From Clostridiales bacterium (lineage in GTDB: Bacteria > Bacillota > Clostridia > Lachnospirales > Lachnospiraceae), in contig JAAYNW010000061.1 in assembly GCA_012520655.1 (NCBI GenBank), positions 1 to 40,910 of the forward strand: a stretch of 40,910 nt of DNA, written 5' to 3'. Positions 7,018 through 15,288 of the stretch are shown piece by piece (positions within the stretch are counted from its first letter, which is position 1; each line of letters opens with the position of its first letter). The notes beneath the pieces are model-generated. The model was given only the letters and a program-made list of their open reading frames with translations. It did not search any database and was not told the origin of the DNA. The translations under genes were made by a program, and so were the position numbers.

Positions 7018-7918
7018 ATTTCATGTGAGCTTTTCGGTAATCGCGGGGAGAGCAGCTCATGACTTTCTTGAAGGTTTCAGCAAAATAACTGCTCCCATGA
7101 AATCCGATATCAGCCGCAATTTCTGTCATCGATTTATCATCGTTAAGCAATAAAGGAAGGCTTCTTTGTATCCGGTAGTTTAACAAATAAGTGAAAGGCG
7201 TCTGGCGCAGTGTCCGCTTAAATAAATGGCAACATTCGCTTTTGCTTATATGGCAGGAATCGGCAATATCCTGCAGAGAAATATCTTCATTATAATGCGA
7301 CTGGATGAATCTGATAGCCGTTTTTATGCGGTTAATATCGGTTGCGGTGCCCGTCTCTTTCTTATTTAGATGAGGCTTAAGCTCCTGAAAGAGAAGAAAC
7401 CATAGTGCGCAAAGCTTTTCCGCAACGAGGAGTTCATAGCCGTCATCCGCTGAATTCTGTATATCGGCAGCTTCCAAAAGCAGAGAGATTATTTTTCGGC
7501 CAAAATATGATTCCTTGCTTAAATACTTGGAAAAAAGCTCCGGCTCTGTACAGATAGGATTAACATACCTGTTAAAAATGAGGCTGTCTTCATAACCGAA
7601 TATAATAACGGGGTTGAGTACGAAGACGATATAGCTGCAATCCGAATCCGGTTCTGCCGTTCTGGCGGTATGCAAAACATTGGAATTAGTAAAGATCGCA
7701 TTTCCTGCACTGATTTTATATAAGGTATCATTTGCCTGATATTCCATGCATCCTTCCGTCACATAGGTGAATTCCACCTCGGGATGCCAATGAAAGGGAA
7801 AGGAATTCTGCTCATAGTTGGATAAGCGTTCATAACCTACACGAAAAGGAAAGGAATATTTATCCGTGGTATTTCTTTCTTTTAAGTTACTATCAAGAAA
7901 AAGCTTGAATTTCTCCAT
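7016..7918 (-). CDS. AraC family transcriptional regulator with cupin sensor
   Basis: This 300-residue regulator has an N-terminal AraC-type cupin sensor (SFPFHWHPEVEFTYVTEGCM, residues about 39-58, with the expected His and Glu). Its C-terminal pair of helix-turn-helix motifs starts near residue 195: IRFIQSHYNEDISLQDIADS, SKSECCHLFKRTLRQTPFTY and MTEIAADIGFHGSSYFAETF, ending SPRDYRKAHMK. The YFAETFKKVMSCSP signature is canonical. It probably binds a sugar or oligosaccharide and activates the divergently transcribed GH94-like phosphorylase genes. This is an inference from the shared 234-bp intergenic region, which contains a 12-bp perfect palindrome. GGAGGATT lies just upstream of the start. 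The stop codon lies within the shared terminator. Confidence 0.92.
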   Translation of the reverse strand: MEKFKLFLDSNLKERNTTDKYSFPFRVGYERLSNYEQNSFPFHWHPEVEFTYVTEGCMEYQANDTLYKISAGNAIFTNSNVLHTARTAEPDSDCSYIVFVLNPVIIFGYEDSLIFNRYVNPICTEPELFSKYLSKESYFGRKIISLLLEAADIQNSADDGYELLVAEKLCALWFLLFQELKPHLNKKETGTATDINRIKTAIRFIQSHYNEDISLQDIADSCHISKSECCHLFKRTLRQTPFTYLLNYRIQRSLPLLLNDDKSMTEIAADIGFHGSSYFAETFKKVMSCSPRDYRKAHMK

Positions 7919-7993
7919 GGAATCCTCCTGTTTTCATGATGTTTCCGCACAATGGGGAAATTATATGAGAGATATTGGAAAATAAAGCAATAG

Positions 7994-8005
7994 AACAATA
8001 TTGTT
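7994..8005. promoter_or_regulatory. Palindrome AACAATATTGTT in the AraC/GH94 divergent region
   Basis: A 12-bp perfect palindrome lies between the AraC gene and the first GH94-like gene. Its right half overlaps TTGTTA (8001-8006), which with TAATAT (8023-8028) at 16-bp spacing could be the phosphorylase promoter. It may be a regulator site, but the region is very AT-rich, so chance is a real alternative. Confidence 0.35.
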
Positions 8006-8152
8006 ATAGATAAATACATTTTTAATATAGAATAAATATATTTTTATACATTATACTTGTTATATAGTCAAAAATCAATGTATTTCAGAGTAGCTATTTC
8101 GGTTCGCGCACGCGGATTCACAGGATGTAAAAGGGAAGGAGTTTTAAAAGCT

Positions 8153-10849
8153 ATGGAACAGTATATATTTACCGATGCAAAGGGTAGTTTCAAGGTGAAG
8201 AATCCGGAACTTACAAGCTATCTTTATTTTCCGGTAGCAGGAGAATCAGGAGTCATGAGCAGCATCACCCCCCTGCTCGGCGGAGATTCCAAATCCGGTC
8301 AGAATACGTTTTTACTGGAACCTGTCAGCAGTGAAAACTTACATAACAATAAATCATCCCGTAATTTCTGGCTGAAGATGCAAAACGGGGATATTTGGTC
8401 CGCGACGGGGATGTCCTCCAGGCAGCAGGCGGAGAAATTCACAGGAGTGAAGGAAGAGACAGTTCTGGAAGCGGGCATCATGTGGCATAAAATGGTGAGA
8501 AAGTCAGACATCTATCATTTGACTTCGGAAGTGACTACTTTTGTTCCCAATACGGAAGATAAAATAGAACTGACAATGATAACAATTGAAAATACAGGAA
8601 AGAATTACATAACGGCGGTACCCGTAGCAGCAATTCCGATTTATGCGCGCAGTGCGGATAATATAAGGGATCACCGGAACGTTACGAGTATGCTCCATAG
8701 AATTATTACAGTAGAAAACGGCGTGGCCGTCAATCCCACTCTGACCTTTGATGAAAGGGGCCATAGAAAGAATACGGTGATATACGGTGTATTCGGAAGA
8801 GGAAACGAACAGCTTCCCACCGGATTTATTCCGTTGGTGGAAGATTTTATAGGGGAGGGAGGAGACTTCGAGAATCCCGGTATACTATATAAAACAAAAT
8901 TAAATACGGTGCCGGCGGGAACACAGATAGATGGTTTTGAAGCCATGGGGGGAATCGTATTTGAAGAATTCACATTGAATCCGGGAGAAAAGATTTCTTA
9001 TATTGTGGCGCTGGGCTACGGAGAGGACGTTAACGCACTTTCGGAAGCGGCGGACTGCTACTTGACGAAAGAGGCCTTTGAGAAGCAGTTAGACGCAACA
9101 AAAGCATATTGGAATGAGAAAATAAATATTTCTTATGAATCGGCAGACGAGAGATTTGACCGCTGGATGTACTGGGTTAATTTCCAGCCGATGCTGCGCC
9201 GCATATATGGTTGTTCTTTCTTGCCCCATCATGATTATGGAAAGGGCGGAAGAGGCTGGCGCGATCTGTGGCAGGATTGTCTGGCACTTCTTATGATGAA
9301 CCCGTCCGGTGTCAGAGAAATGCTATTGTCCAATTTCGGTGGTGTGCGCGTGGACGGAACGAACGCTACTATCATCGGAAAAGGGCAGGGGAAATTCATC
9401 GCGGACCGTAACGGAATTGCCCGTGTGTGGATGGATCACGGAATGTGGCCTTTTATGACGTCACATTTATATATACAACAAAGCGGTGATGTGGAATTTA
9501 TGCTGGAGGAAGCTGAATATTTCAAAGATGCTCAGGGCTGCCGCGGAGAAAAGCGGGATGAAAGCTGGCAGGAACAACAAGGCTGCAGGCAGAGAACGGT
9601 AGAAGGAGGAGTGTATAAGGGAACGATTCTGGAACATATCTTATTGCAGCACCTTACAGCATTTTATGATGTAGGCGAGCATAACCATATGCGTCTGCGG
9701 GGTGCCGATTGGAACGATGCGTTGGATATGGCGGCGGAGAGAGGGGAGAGCGTAGCATTTACGGCAGCGTATGCGGGAAATATGGAAGAGATAGCCGGAC
9801 TGCTCCTTTACATGCGGGAGAAAGGCAAAGTGAAGAAAGTCACTCTTTTAAAAGAAATGGAACTGCTTTTGCGGGAGGAAGAAGGACTTTACGACAGTGT
9901 GGAGGAGAAGAAAAGGCTTTTAAGGCAGTACTGTGATGCTTGTGAACATACCGTTACCGGCGGGAAACTTGAAATAGATACGCAGGAACTGGCAGCAAAT
10001 CTCAAGAAAAAGGCGGATTGGTTAAAGGAGCATATAAGACAAACGGAATGGCTGAAGAATAACGAAGGGTTTGCTTGGTATAACAGCTATTACGATAATA
10101 GCGGAAACCGGGTGGAAGGTGAATTTAAAGAAGGAGTCCGCATGATGCTGACAGGGCAGGTATTTGCCATCATGTCAGGAACAGCGAAAAGAGAGCAAAT
10201 AGAAGAAATCGTAAAGGCTGCGGATAAATACCTTTATGCGCCGGAAGTCGGCGGCTATCGGCTAAATACTGATTTCAAAGAAATCAAGACCGATATGGGA
10301 AGGATGTTTGGCTTTGCTTACGGACAGAAAGAGAACGGAGCCGTATTCAGCCATATGACAATTATGTATGCCAATGCGCTGTACAAACGCGGATTTGTGA
10401 AGGAGGGCTATAAAGTGGTAATGAGTCTTTATAGCCATGCCTGCAACGCGGCCAAAAGTAAAATATATCCCGGAATTCCCGAATACATAGATCCGAAAGG
10501 GAGGGGCGTTTACCACTATCTTACGGGTGCGGCAAGCTGGCTTCTAATGACGGTGCTTACAGAAATGTACGGCGTAAAGGGTGAATACGGCAATTTAAAA
10601 TTGGAGCCGAAGCTTTTGCCGGAACAGTTCGACAGCAACCATGAGGCGGCTGTGCATTTGGAATTCGAAGGAAAGAAATTGTATGTCAAATACTTAAATC
10701 CGCTTATGAAATCATATGGAGAATATGAAGTGAAGGAAGTCATTATGAATGGCCAGTTTGTAGCCGGAAAAGAGGCAGTGATCGGCAAGGAGTATTTCCG
10801 AGCATGCAAGCTGCAAAGAGAGAACGATATTGTTGTTGTGCTTTGTTGA
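8153..10849 (+). CDS. GH94-like glycoside phosphorylase (inverting), 898 aa
   Basis: From ATG 8153 the protein has 898 residues with the architecture of GH94 phosphorylases: an N-terminal beta-sandwich (to about residue 300), then an (alpha/alpha)6 barrel. Characteristic barrel motifs are GRGWRDLWQDCLALL, NFGGVRVDGTNATIIG, RVWMDHGMWPFMTSH and RLRGADWNDALDMAAERGES. The last (D519/D522) holds the general-acid aspartate. GH94 enzymes cleave beta-glucosides with phosphate to alpha-glucose-1-phosphate; the length and ADWNDA motif resemble laminaribiose- and cellodextrin-type members more than cellobiose phosphorylase (about 810 aa), but the linkage is not readable. The frame is open from 8057, yet AAGGAG (8136-8141) and the family-like MEQYIFTDAKGSF favour 8153. 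It is followed after 30 bp by a second, different GH94-like gene, so they form an operon. Confidence 0.85.
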   Translation: MEQYIFTDAKGSFKVKNPELTSYLYFPVAGESGVMSSITPLLGGDSKSGQNTFLLEPVSSENLHNNKSSRNFWLKMQNGDIWSATGMSSRQQAEKFTGVKEETVLEAGIMWHKMVRKSDIYHLTSEVTTFVPNTEDKIELTMITIENTGKNYITAVPVAAIPIYARSADNIRDHRNVTSMLHRIITVENGVAVNPTLTFDERGHRKNTVIYGVFGRGNEQLPTGFIPLVEDFIGEGGDFENPGILYKTKLNTVPAGTQIDGFEAMGGIVFEEFTLNPGEKISYIVALGYGEDVNALSEAADCYLTKEAFEKQLDATKAYWNEKINISYESADERFDRWMYWVNFQPMLRRIYGCSFLPHHDYGKGGRGWRDLWQDCLALLMMNPSGVREMLLSNFGGVRVDGTNATIIGKGQGKFIADRNGIARVWMDHGMWPFMTSHLYIQQSGDVEFMLEEAEYFKDAQGCRGEKRDESWQEQQGCRQRTVEGGVYKGTILEHILLQHLTAFYDVGEHNHMRLRGADWNDALDMAAERGESVAFTAAYAGNMEEIAGLLLYMREKGKVKKVTLLKEMELLLREEEGLYDSVEEKKRLLRQYCDACEHTVTGGKLEIDTQELAANLKKKADWLKEHIRQTEWLKNNEGFAWYNSYYDNSGNRVEGEFKEGVRMMLTGQVFAIMSGTAKREQIEEIVKAADKYLYAPEVGGYRLNTDFKEIKTDMGRMFGFAYGQKENGAVFSHMTIMYANALYKRGFVKEGYKVVMSLYSHACNAAKSKIYPGIPEYIDPKGRGVYHYLTGAASWLLMTVLTEMYGVKGEYGNLKLEPKLLPEQFDSNHEAAVHLEFEGKKLYVKYLNPLMKSYGEYEVKEVIMNGQFVAGKEAVIGKEYFRACKLQRENDIVVVLC

Positions 10850-10879
10850 CATCCGTCGGATATGGGAGAGAAGGAAAAA

Positions 10880-13800
10880 ATGTTTGATAAAAGTGGGAGA
10901 TACATTATTGAAAATTATGGGAGAAAAACTGTTTTTTCCAGCTTTTTGCCGGGAATCAGCGGGAAATTAGGTATACCGGTATGGTCATTCTATGTAAATA
11001 GAGGGCAGGGAATCAGTAGCTTTGGGAGTAGCGATAAGGATCATTCCATTATGGAATTCTACCCGGCACATCAGGCTTATCAGATGACGAAGAGACAGGG
11101 ATTCCGTACCTTTGTAAAAAAGGACGGTAAGTATCTGGAGCCTTTTGCCGACGAGAAAAATAAGTCTGCAATGTATATAGGCATGAATGAGTTCGAGATA
11201 GAAGAAGTGAATGAAGAGGAAGGCATCCGGACGAACGTCCTTTATTATACATTGCCGGGAGAGAACATAGGAGGTCTTGTAAGAGAAGTCACTTTCAAGA
11301 ATATCAGCGGCAAGAAGATGCATCTCGAGGTATTGGACGGTATGCCGGCACTCATACCTTACGGAGTGTCCCTCTCAGAGATAAAAGATATAGGGCAGAC
11401 GGTTAAAGCCTGGATGAAGGTTGAAGATGAGCAAATCAGACTGCCGTATTTCAGAGTCCGTACAAGCATTACGGACAGCATTGCCGTACAGGAAATTAAA
11501 GAAGGAAATTATAGTTTTGCAGTTACGGAAGACGGAGATAGGCTGCCGGTTATCGTAGATCCGGAAGTGATATTCTCTTACGATACATCATTGACCAAGT
11601 CGGTCGGTCTGGAGGAGGGAAAACTGACAGAGCTGTTAGAACGCAGACAGATAACGGAAAATAATGTACCTTGCAGCTTTTTTGCGATAGAAAAGGAGCT
11701 GGGAGACGAAGAGAGCTTTACAATATATGAAATAACAGGAGCAGTAGAGAGCAAAGAGATATTGAAGGAGTTTTCCGACAAGTGCGTCGGAAGAAAGTAT
11801 TTTGAAGACAAGCGTGCGGAGTCAATCCGGCTTACGGAGGATCTGTGCGAGGTAATTCATACGAAAACGGGCAATCCTGTATTTGATGCATATTGCAAAC
11901 AGACTTACTTGGATAATCTGCTTAGGGGCGGATATCCGGTTAAGATAGGAAAAGAGAAGATATTCTACTTGTATTCCAGAAAACATGGGGATATTGAACG
12001 TGATTATAATTTCTTCCAGATGCTGCCCGAATTCTATTCTCAGGGAAATGCCAATTTCAGAGATGTGAACCAGAATAGAAGATGCGACGTGATGTTTGCT
12101 CCCTATGTAGGAGATGCCAATATCAAGACCTTCTATAACCTCATCCAAACGGACGGCTACAATCCTTTGCAGGTGCAGAAAGCCGTCTATACAATAGAGG
12201 CCGAAAAGGTTAAGAGACTCGAGCATTTTGTAAAGGATGACTTCATAAGCCAATTAAAGAATGTGTTATCAAAGCCATTTACACCGGGCAGTCTTGCCGG
12301 ATTTGCCGGAAATAATAAGATTCTTAAGAGGGTAGAAGGAAAGGATGAAAGTTGTGTTCTTGAAGAATTTGTAGGGGCGGTAATGGATGAAGCGCAGAGC
12401 ATAATCAGCGCATCGTTCGGAGAAGGCTATTGGACGGATCACTGGACATATAATCTGGATTTGGTAGAGACATATCTCGCCATATATCCGGATAAGGAAG
12501 AAGAGCTGCTGTTTGATGATGCCTCATTTACCTATTATGAATCACAGGCAGCAGTCAATCCGAGACGTCTTCGCTATGAAGAGACGGAAAAAGGAATCAG
12601 ACAGTATCATACCCTGAATTACGAGATAAAGAAGGGAATAAGCGGTCAGTGCGTTCGTGCAAAATATGGAAAAGGCGATATCTATTATACGACTTTGATG
12701 GAAAAGCTATTGCTTTTATGTTCAGTAAAGTTCGCAGCCTTAGACCCTTATGGAATGGGTATAGAGATGGAAGGGGGCAAACCGGGATGGTATGACGCGT
12801 TGAACGGTCTGCCGGGTCTGCTGGGCTCATCCATGTGTGAGACATATGAACTGCGCAGAATGTTGGATTTTGTCATTGAAGAATTGCAGAATTATGGAAG
12901 AACGGTCGTGTGTGCGGAGGAAATTGCAGACATGATGACAAGGCTCAGCGATGCGCTGGGTGCAGAGGCAGGCAATGATCGGGCAACCTATAGAGAGGTG
13001 CTGTCAGATAAGGCGGTACAGGAAGAGAGCCTGACATGGAACATGACGACATGGAATACGATAAACGCTATTAAAGAAGAATATCGTGAAAAAACACTCT
13101 TCGGTCTCAGCGGAAAGACCGTAGAGGTTTCTGCAAAGGAAGCACTTCATATTCTGCATAGATTCCGTACTCTTGTTTCGGCGGGCATCGAGCGGGCACT
13201 CGAATGCGGAAAAGGGATAAGCCCGGCATATTTTACTTATGAGGTGACCGACTATGAGAAGACGGAAGCGGGTATTATTGTTAAACAGGTTAATTTGGGG
13301 CTGATGCCCCGGTTCTTGGAAGGCCCTGTCCGTTTCATGAAGCTGAATATTCCGAAAGAAGAAAAAGAAGATATGTACCGCCGGGTGAAAGAAAGCGGTA
13401 TGTATGATGAAAAGCTTCGGATGTATAAGGTAAATGAATCGTTGAGAGAAACCGGCTTCGAAGTGGGACGCACCAGGGCGTTTACGCCGGGCTGGCTGGA
13501 AAACGAATCTATTTGGCTTCACATGGAATACAAGTATCTGCTGGAGCTCTTGAAATCTGGAATGTATAAGGAATTTATAGAGGACTTCAAGGATGCCGCA
13601 GTTCCTTTTCTCGATGCGGGCGTATATGGCAGAAGTCCTCTCGAGAATTCTTCCTTCATCGTCAGCAGCGCGAACAGCAACGGGAAGATACACGGAAAAG
13701 GATTTGTGGCAAGACTTAGCGGTTCAACGGCGGAATTCATTCATATGTGGCAGATCATGATGTTTGGCTTACAACCCTTTCGTATGGGAAAGAATGGGAC

Positions 13801-14062
13801 GGAGCTGCGAATCATGCCGATGTTTCCCCGATATTTAATAGGGCAAGACAAGAAAATTGAAGCGGTATTTCTAGGAAAGATTCCGATAACTTTCCGTCTC
13901 GCGGAGCAGAAAGACTACACACCCGGAAGTTACGAGGTAAGAATCAAAATCCTTCATGAGGATGCTCGAACGGAAGAATATGAAGACGGTATTGTAACAA
14001 GCGATACCGCACTGCTGGTAAGAAGCGGAAAAGTGAAGCGAATAGAGGTATTTATGAGTTAA
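10880..14062 (+). CDS. Large GH94-like phosphorylase, 1,2-beta-oligoglucan phosphorylase type
   Basis: The 1060-residue product is longer than normal GH94 enzymes and starts with FDKSGRYIIENYGRKTVFSS, then FLPGISGKLGIPVWSFYVNR. This N-terminus and length resemble the 1,2-beta-oligoglucan (sophoro-oligosaccharide) phosphorylases of Listeria and Lachnoclostridium. The barrel includes FGEGYWTDHWTYNLDLVE, PRRLRYEETEKGI, and GGKPGWYDALNGLPGLLGSS, whose Asp639 is the likely general acid; Tyr stands where many relatives have Asn. Such enzymes phosphorolyse short beta-1,2-glucans to alpha-glucose-1-phosphate in the cytoplasm. No signal peptide is present. ATG 10880, with GAGAAGGA 5 nt upstream, is preferred to ATG 10862. 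The closeness to the 898-aa paralogue and a shared terminator indicate one operon. The beta-1,2 specificity is an inference from memory of the family. Confidence 0.8.
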   Translation: MFDKSGRYIIENYGRKTVFSSFLPGISGKLGIPVWSFYVNRGQGISSFGSSDKDHSIMEFYPAHQAYQMTKRQGFRTFVKKDGKYLEPFADEKNKSAMYIGMNEFEIEEVNEEEGIRTNVLYYTLPGENIGGLVREVTFKNISGKKMHLEVLDGMPALIPYGVSLSEIKDIGQTVKAWMKVEDEQIRLPYFRVRTSITDSIAVQEIKEGNYSFAVTEDGDRLPVIVDPEVIFSYDTSLTKSVGLEEGKLTELLERRQITENNVPCSFFAIEKELGDEESFTIYEITGAVESKEILKEFSDKCVGRKYFEDKRAESIRLTEDLCEVIHTKTGNPVFDAYCKQTYLDNLLRGGYPVKIGKEKIFYLYSRKHGDIERDYNFFQMLPEFYSQGNANFRDVNQNRRCDVMFAPYVGDANIKTFYNLIQTDGYNPLQVQKAVYTIEAEKVKRLEHFVKDDFISQLKNVLSKPFTPGSLAGFAGNNKILKRVEGKDESCVLEEFVGAVMDEAQSIISASFGEGYWTDHWTYNLDLVETYLAIYPDKEEELLFDDASFTYYESQAAVNPRRLRYEETEKGIRQYHTLNYEIKKGISGQCVRAKYGKGDIYYTTLMEKLLLLCSVKFAALDPYGMGIEMEGGKPGWYDALNGLPGLLGSSMCETYELRRMLDFVIEELQNYGRTVVCAEEIADMMTRLSDALGAEAGNDRATYREVLSDKAVQEESLTWNMTTWNTINAIKEEYREKTLFGLSGKTVEVSAKEALHILHRFRTLVSAGIERALECGKGISPAYFTYEVTDYEKTEAGIIVKQVNLGLMPRFLEGPVRFMKLNIPKEEKEDMYRRVKESGMYDEKLRMYKVNESLRETGFEVGRTRAFTPGWLENESIWLHMEYKYLLELLKSGMYKEFIEDFKDAAVPFLDAGVYGRSPLENSSFIVSSANSNGKIHGKGFVARLSGSTAEFIHMWQIMMFGLQPFRMGKNGTELRIMPMFPRYLIGQDKKIEAVFLGKIPITFRLAEQKDYTPGSYEVRIKILHEDARTEEYEDGIVTSDTALLVRSGKVKRIEVFMS

Positions 14063-14066
14063 TGAG

Positions 14067-14101
14067 TAAAAGAGTGATAGACAATATCACTCTTTTATTA
14101 T
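14067..14101 (+). terminator. Terminator of the GH94-like operon
   Basis: TAAAAGAGTGATA (14067-14079) pairs perfectly over 13 bp with TATCACTCTTTTA (14085-14097), with a GACAA loop. It starts 5 nt after the stop codon; the T tail is within the stem end and the following TTATAAAAT. Confidence 0.88.
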
Positions 14102-14110
14102 AAAATTATA

Positions 14111-14122
14111 GAAAACGCTTTC
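14111..14122. promoter_or_regulatory. LacI-type operator upstream of lacI
   Basis: GAAAACGCTTTC is a near-perfect palindrome with the central CG of LacI/CcpA-family operators. It lies 51 bp before the LacI gene and matches, with one change, the site before the glycogen phosphorylase gene. It may mediate autoregulation, or be a CcpA cre site. Confidence 0.7.
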
Positions 14123-14172
14123 TGCCTGTTAGACGGGCAGTTAACCGGCAATACAAACAGAGGGAATGGAAT

Positions 14173-15162
14173 ATGGTGTCAATTAAAGATGTTGCAAAGC
14201 ATGCAGGTGTGGCTATATCCACGGTTTCTAAGGTGCTTAATAATTACCCGAATGTCAGTGAGGAGACGAAAAGGAAGGTAAATCAGGCGGTAGAGGAACT
14301 TAATTTTGTCCCGAATTCCGTCGCAGCTGCACTTTCCTCCAAACAGTCGGGCAGAGTGGCACTGTTGCTGAACCTGAATACGAAGACACAGGCGATCGAT
14401 GAAATAGTTATGCAGTATATATCAGGCGCTATCAATAAAGCGATGGAAATGGGACTGGACGTTATTACGTTCTTTTTTTCTATGTTTGAAGATAAGAGTC
14501 CGGAGGAAATGACGAGATATCTGAAGGCGCAGAGCATACATGGACTTATTATCTACGGGATGTCCAAAGATGATAAAGTGTTGCAGGAATTAATTGCATC
14601 ACAGGAATTCAAAGCAGTGCTGGTGGATGCCCCTATATGCAACCGGAACACATCGTCCGTATGGGTGAATCAGGAGCAGGCGCAGTATGATGTGGCCAAA
14701 AAGACAATCATAGAAAATAATTGTAAAAAAGTTCTTTATATCGCAGGAAAGAGAAACGGATATGTTACGGAGGAACGCTTGCGCGGGATTAAGAGGCTTG
14801 CGGAGGAAATGAATCTGAGTCTATTTATCAAGCACGGAGAGTTCTCGGAGCTGCAAGCGAGAAATATTACTTTCCGGTATGCGAAGAACCGTGACGTAAT
14901 AGTGTGTTCTTCTGATCTGATGGCAATCGGAGCGATGCGGGCTCTTATGGAGATGGATATTTTCCGGCCGGTATGCGGGTTCGACGGTATCACGCTCATG
15001 GGCTATGCCGGAAAGCAAATGAATACTATCAGGCAGAATTTTGCAGGGATTTCCGCCACTGCAGTGGAGGAATTGCACTATCTGATGAACGGTGGAGAAG
15101 GAAGAGAGAGAATACTGGAATATACCATTGAAAGAATGAAGTATATGGACATAATCTGTTAA
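14173..15162 (+). CDS. LacI family transcriptional regulator
   Basis: The 329-residue protein has the LacI helix-turn-helix at its N-terminus (VSIKDVAKHAGVAISTVSKV, then LNNYPNVSEETKRKV) and the hinge helix around PNSVAAALSSKQSG. A periplasmic-binding-like sensor domain follows, with the typical late segments VCSSDLMAIGAMRALMEM and GFDGITLMGYAG. It probably represses the downstream glycogen phosphorylase gene and itself: GAAAACGCTTTC lies before it and GAAAACGTTTTC before the phosphorylase gene. The inducer is unknown, likely a maltodextrin-related sugar by context. GAGGGAATGGAAT precedes the ATG at 14173. The alternative, that both operators are served by CcpA or by the other LacI protein at 26214, cannot be excluded. 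Confidence 0.93.
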   Translation: MVSIKDVAKHAGVAISTVSKVLNNYPNVSEETKRKVNQAVEELNFVPNSVAAALSSKQSGRVALLLNLNTKTQAIDEIVMQYISGAINKAMEMGLDVITFFFSMFEDKSPEEMTRYLKAQSIHGLIIYGMSKDDKVLQELIASQEFKAVLVDAPICNRNTSSVWVNQEQAQYDVAKKTIIENNCKKVLYIAGKRNGYVTEERLRGIKRLAEEMNLSLFIKHGEFSELQARNITFRYAKNRDVIVCSSDLMAIGAMRALMEMDIFRPVCGFDGITLMGYAGKQMNTIRQNFAGISATAVEELHYLMNGGEGRERILEYTIERMKYMDIIC

Positions 15163-15208
15163 GATTTCACAAAATTATAAGAAAAAAATGTAAAAAATGA
15201 CAGTTGCA

Positions 15209-15220
15209 GAAAACGTTTTC
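15209..15220. promoter_or_regulatory. Perfect LacI-type operator upstream of glycogen phosphorylase
   Basis: GAAAACGTTTTC is a 12-bp perfect palindrome with central ACGT. It sits between ATGACA (15197-15202) and TATGAT (15222-15227), a possible promoter with a 19-bp spacer, where a bound repressor would block RNA polymerase. Confidence 0.75.
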
Positions 15221-15288
15221 CTATGATAACTTACTTAGTAAGAGATGAAAAGATAAGAAAATGTTTTATTGATACAGGAGGATAGAAT

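Noticed and set aside
8057-8152. 32-residue N-terminal extension of the first GH94-like protein
   Set aside because: No ribosome site at 8057, and the residues do not resemble the family, whereas AAGGAG precedes ATG 8153.
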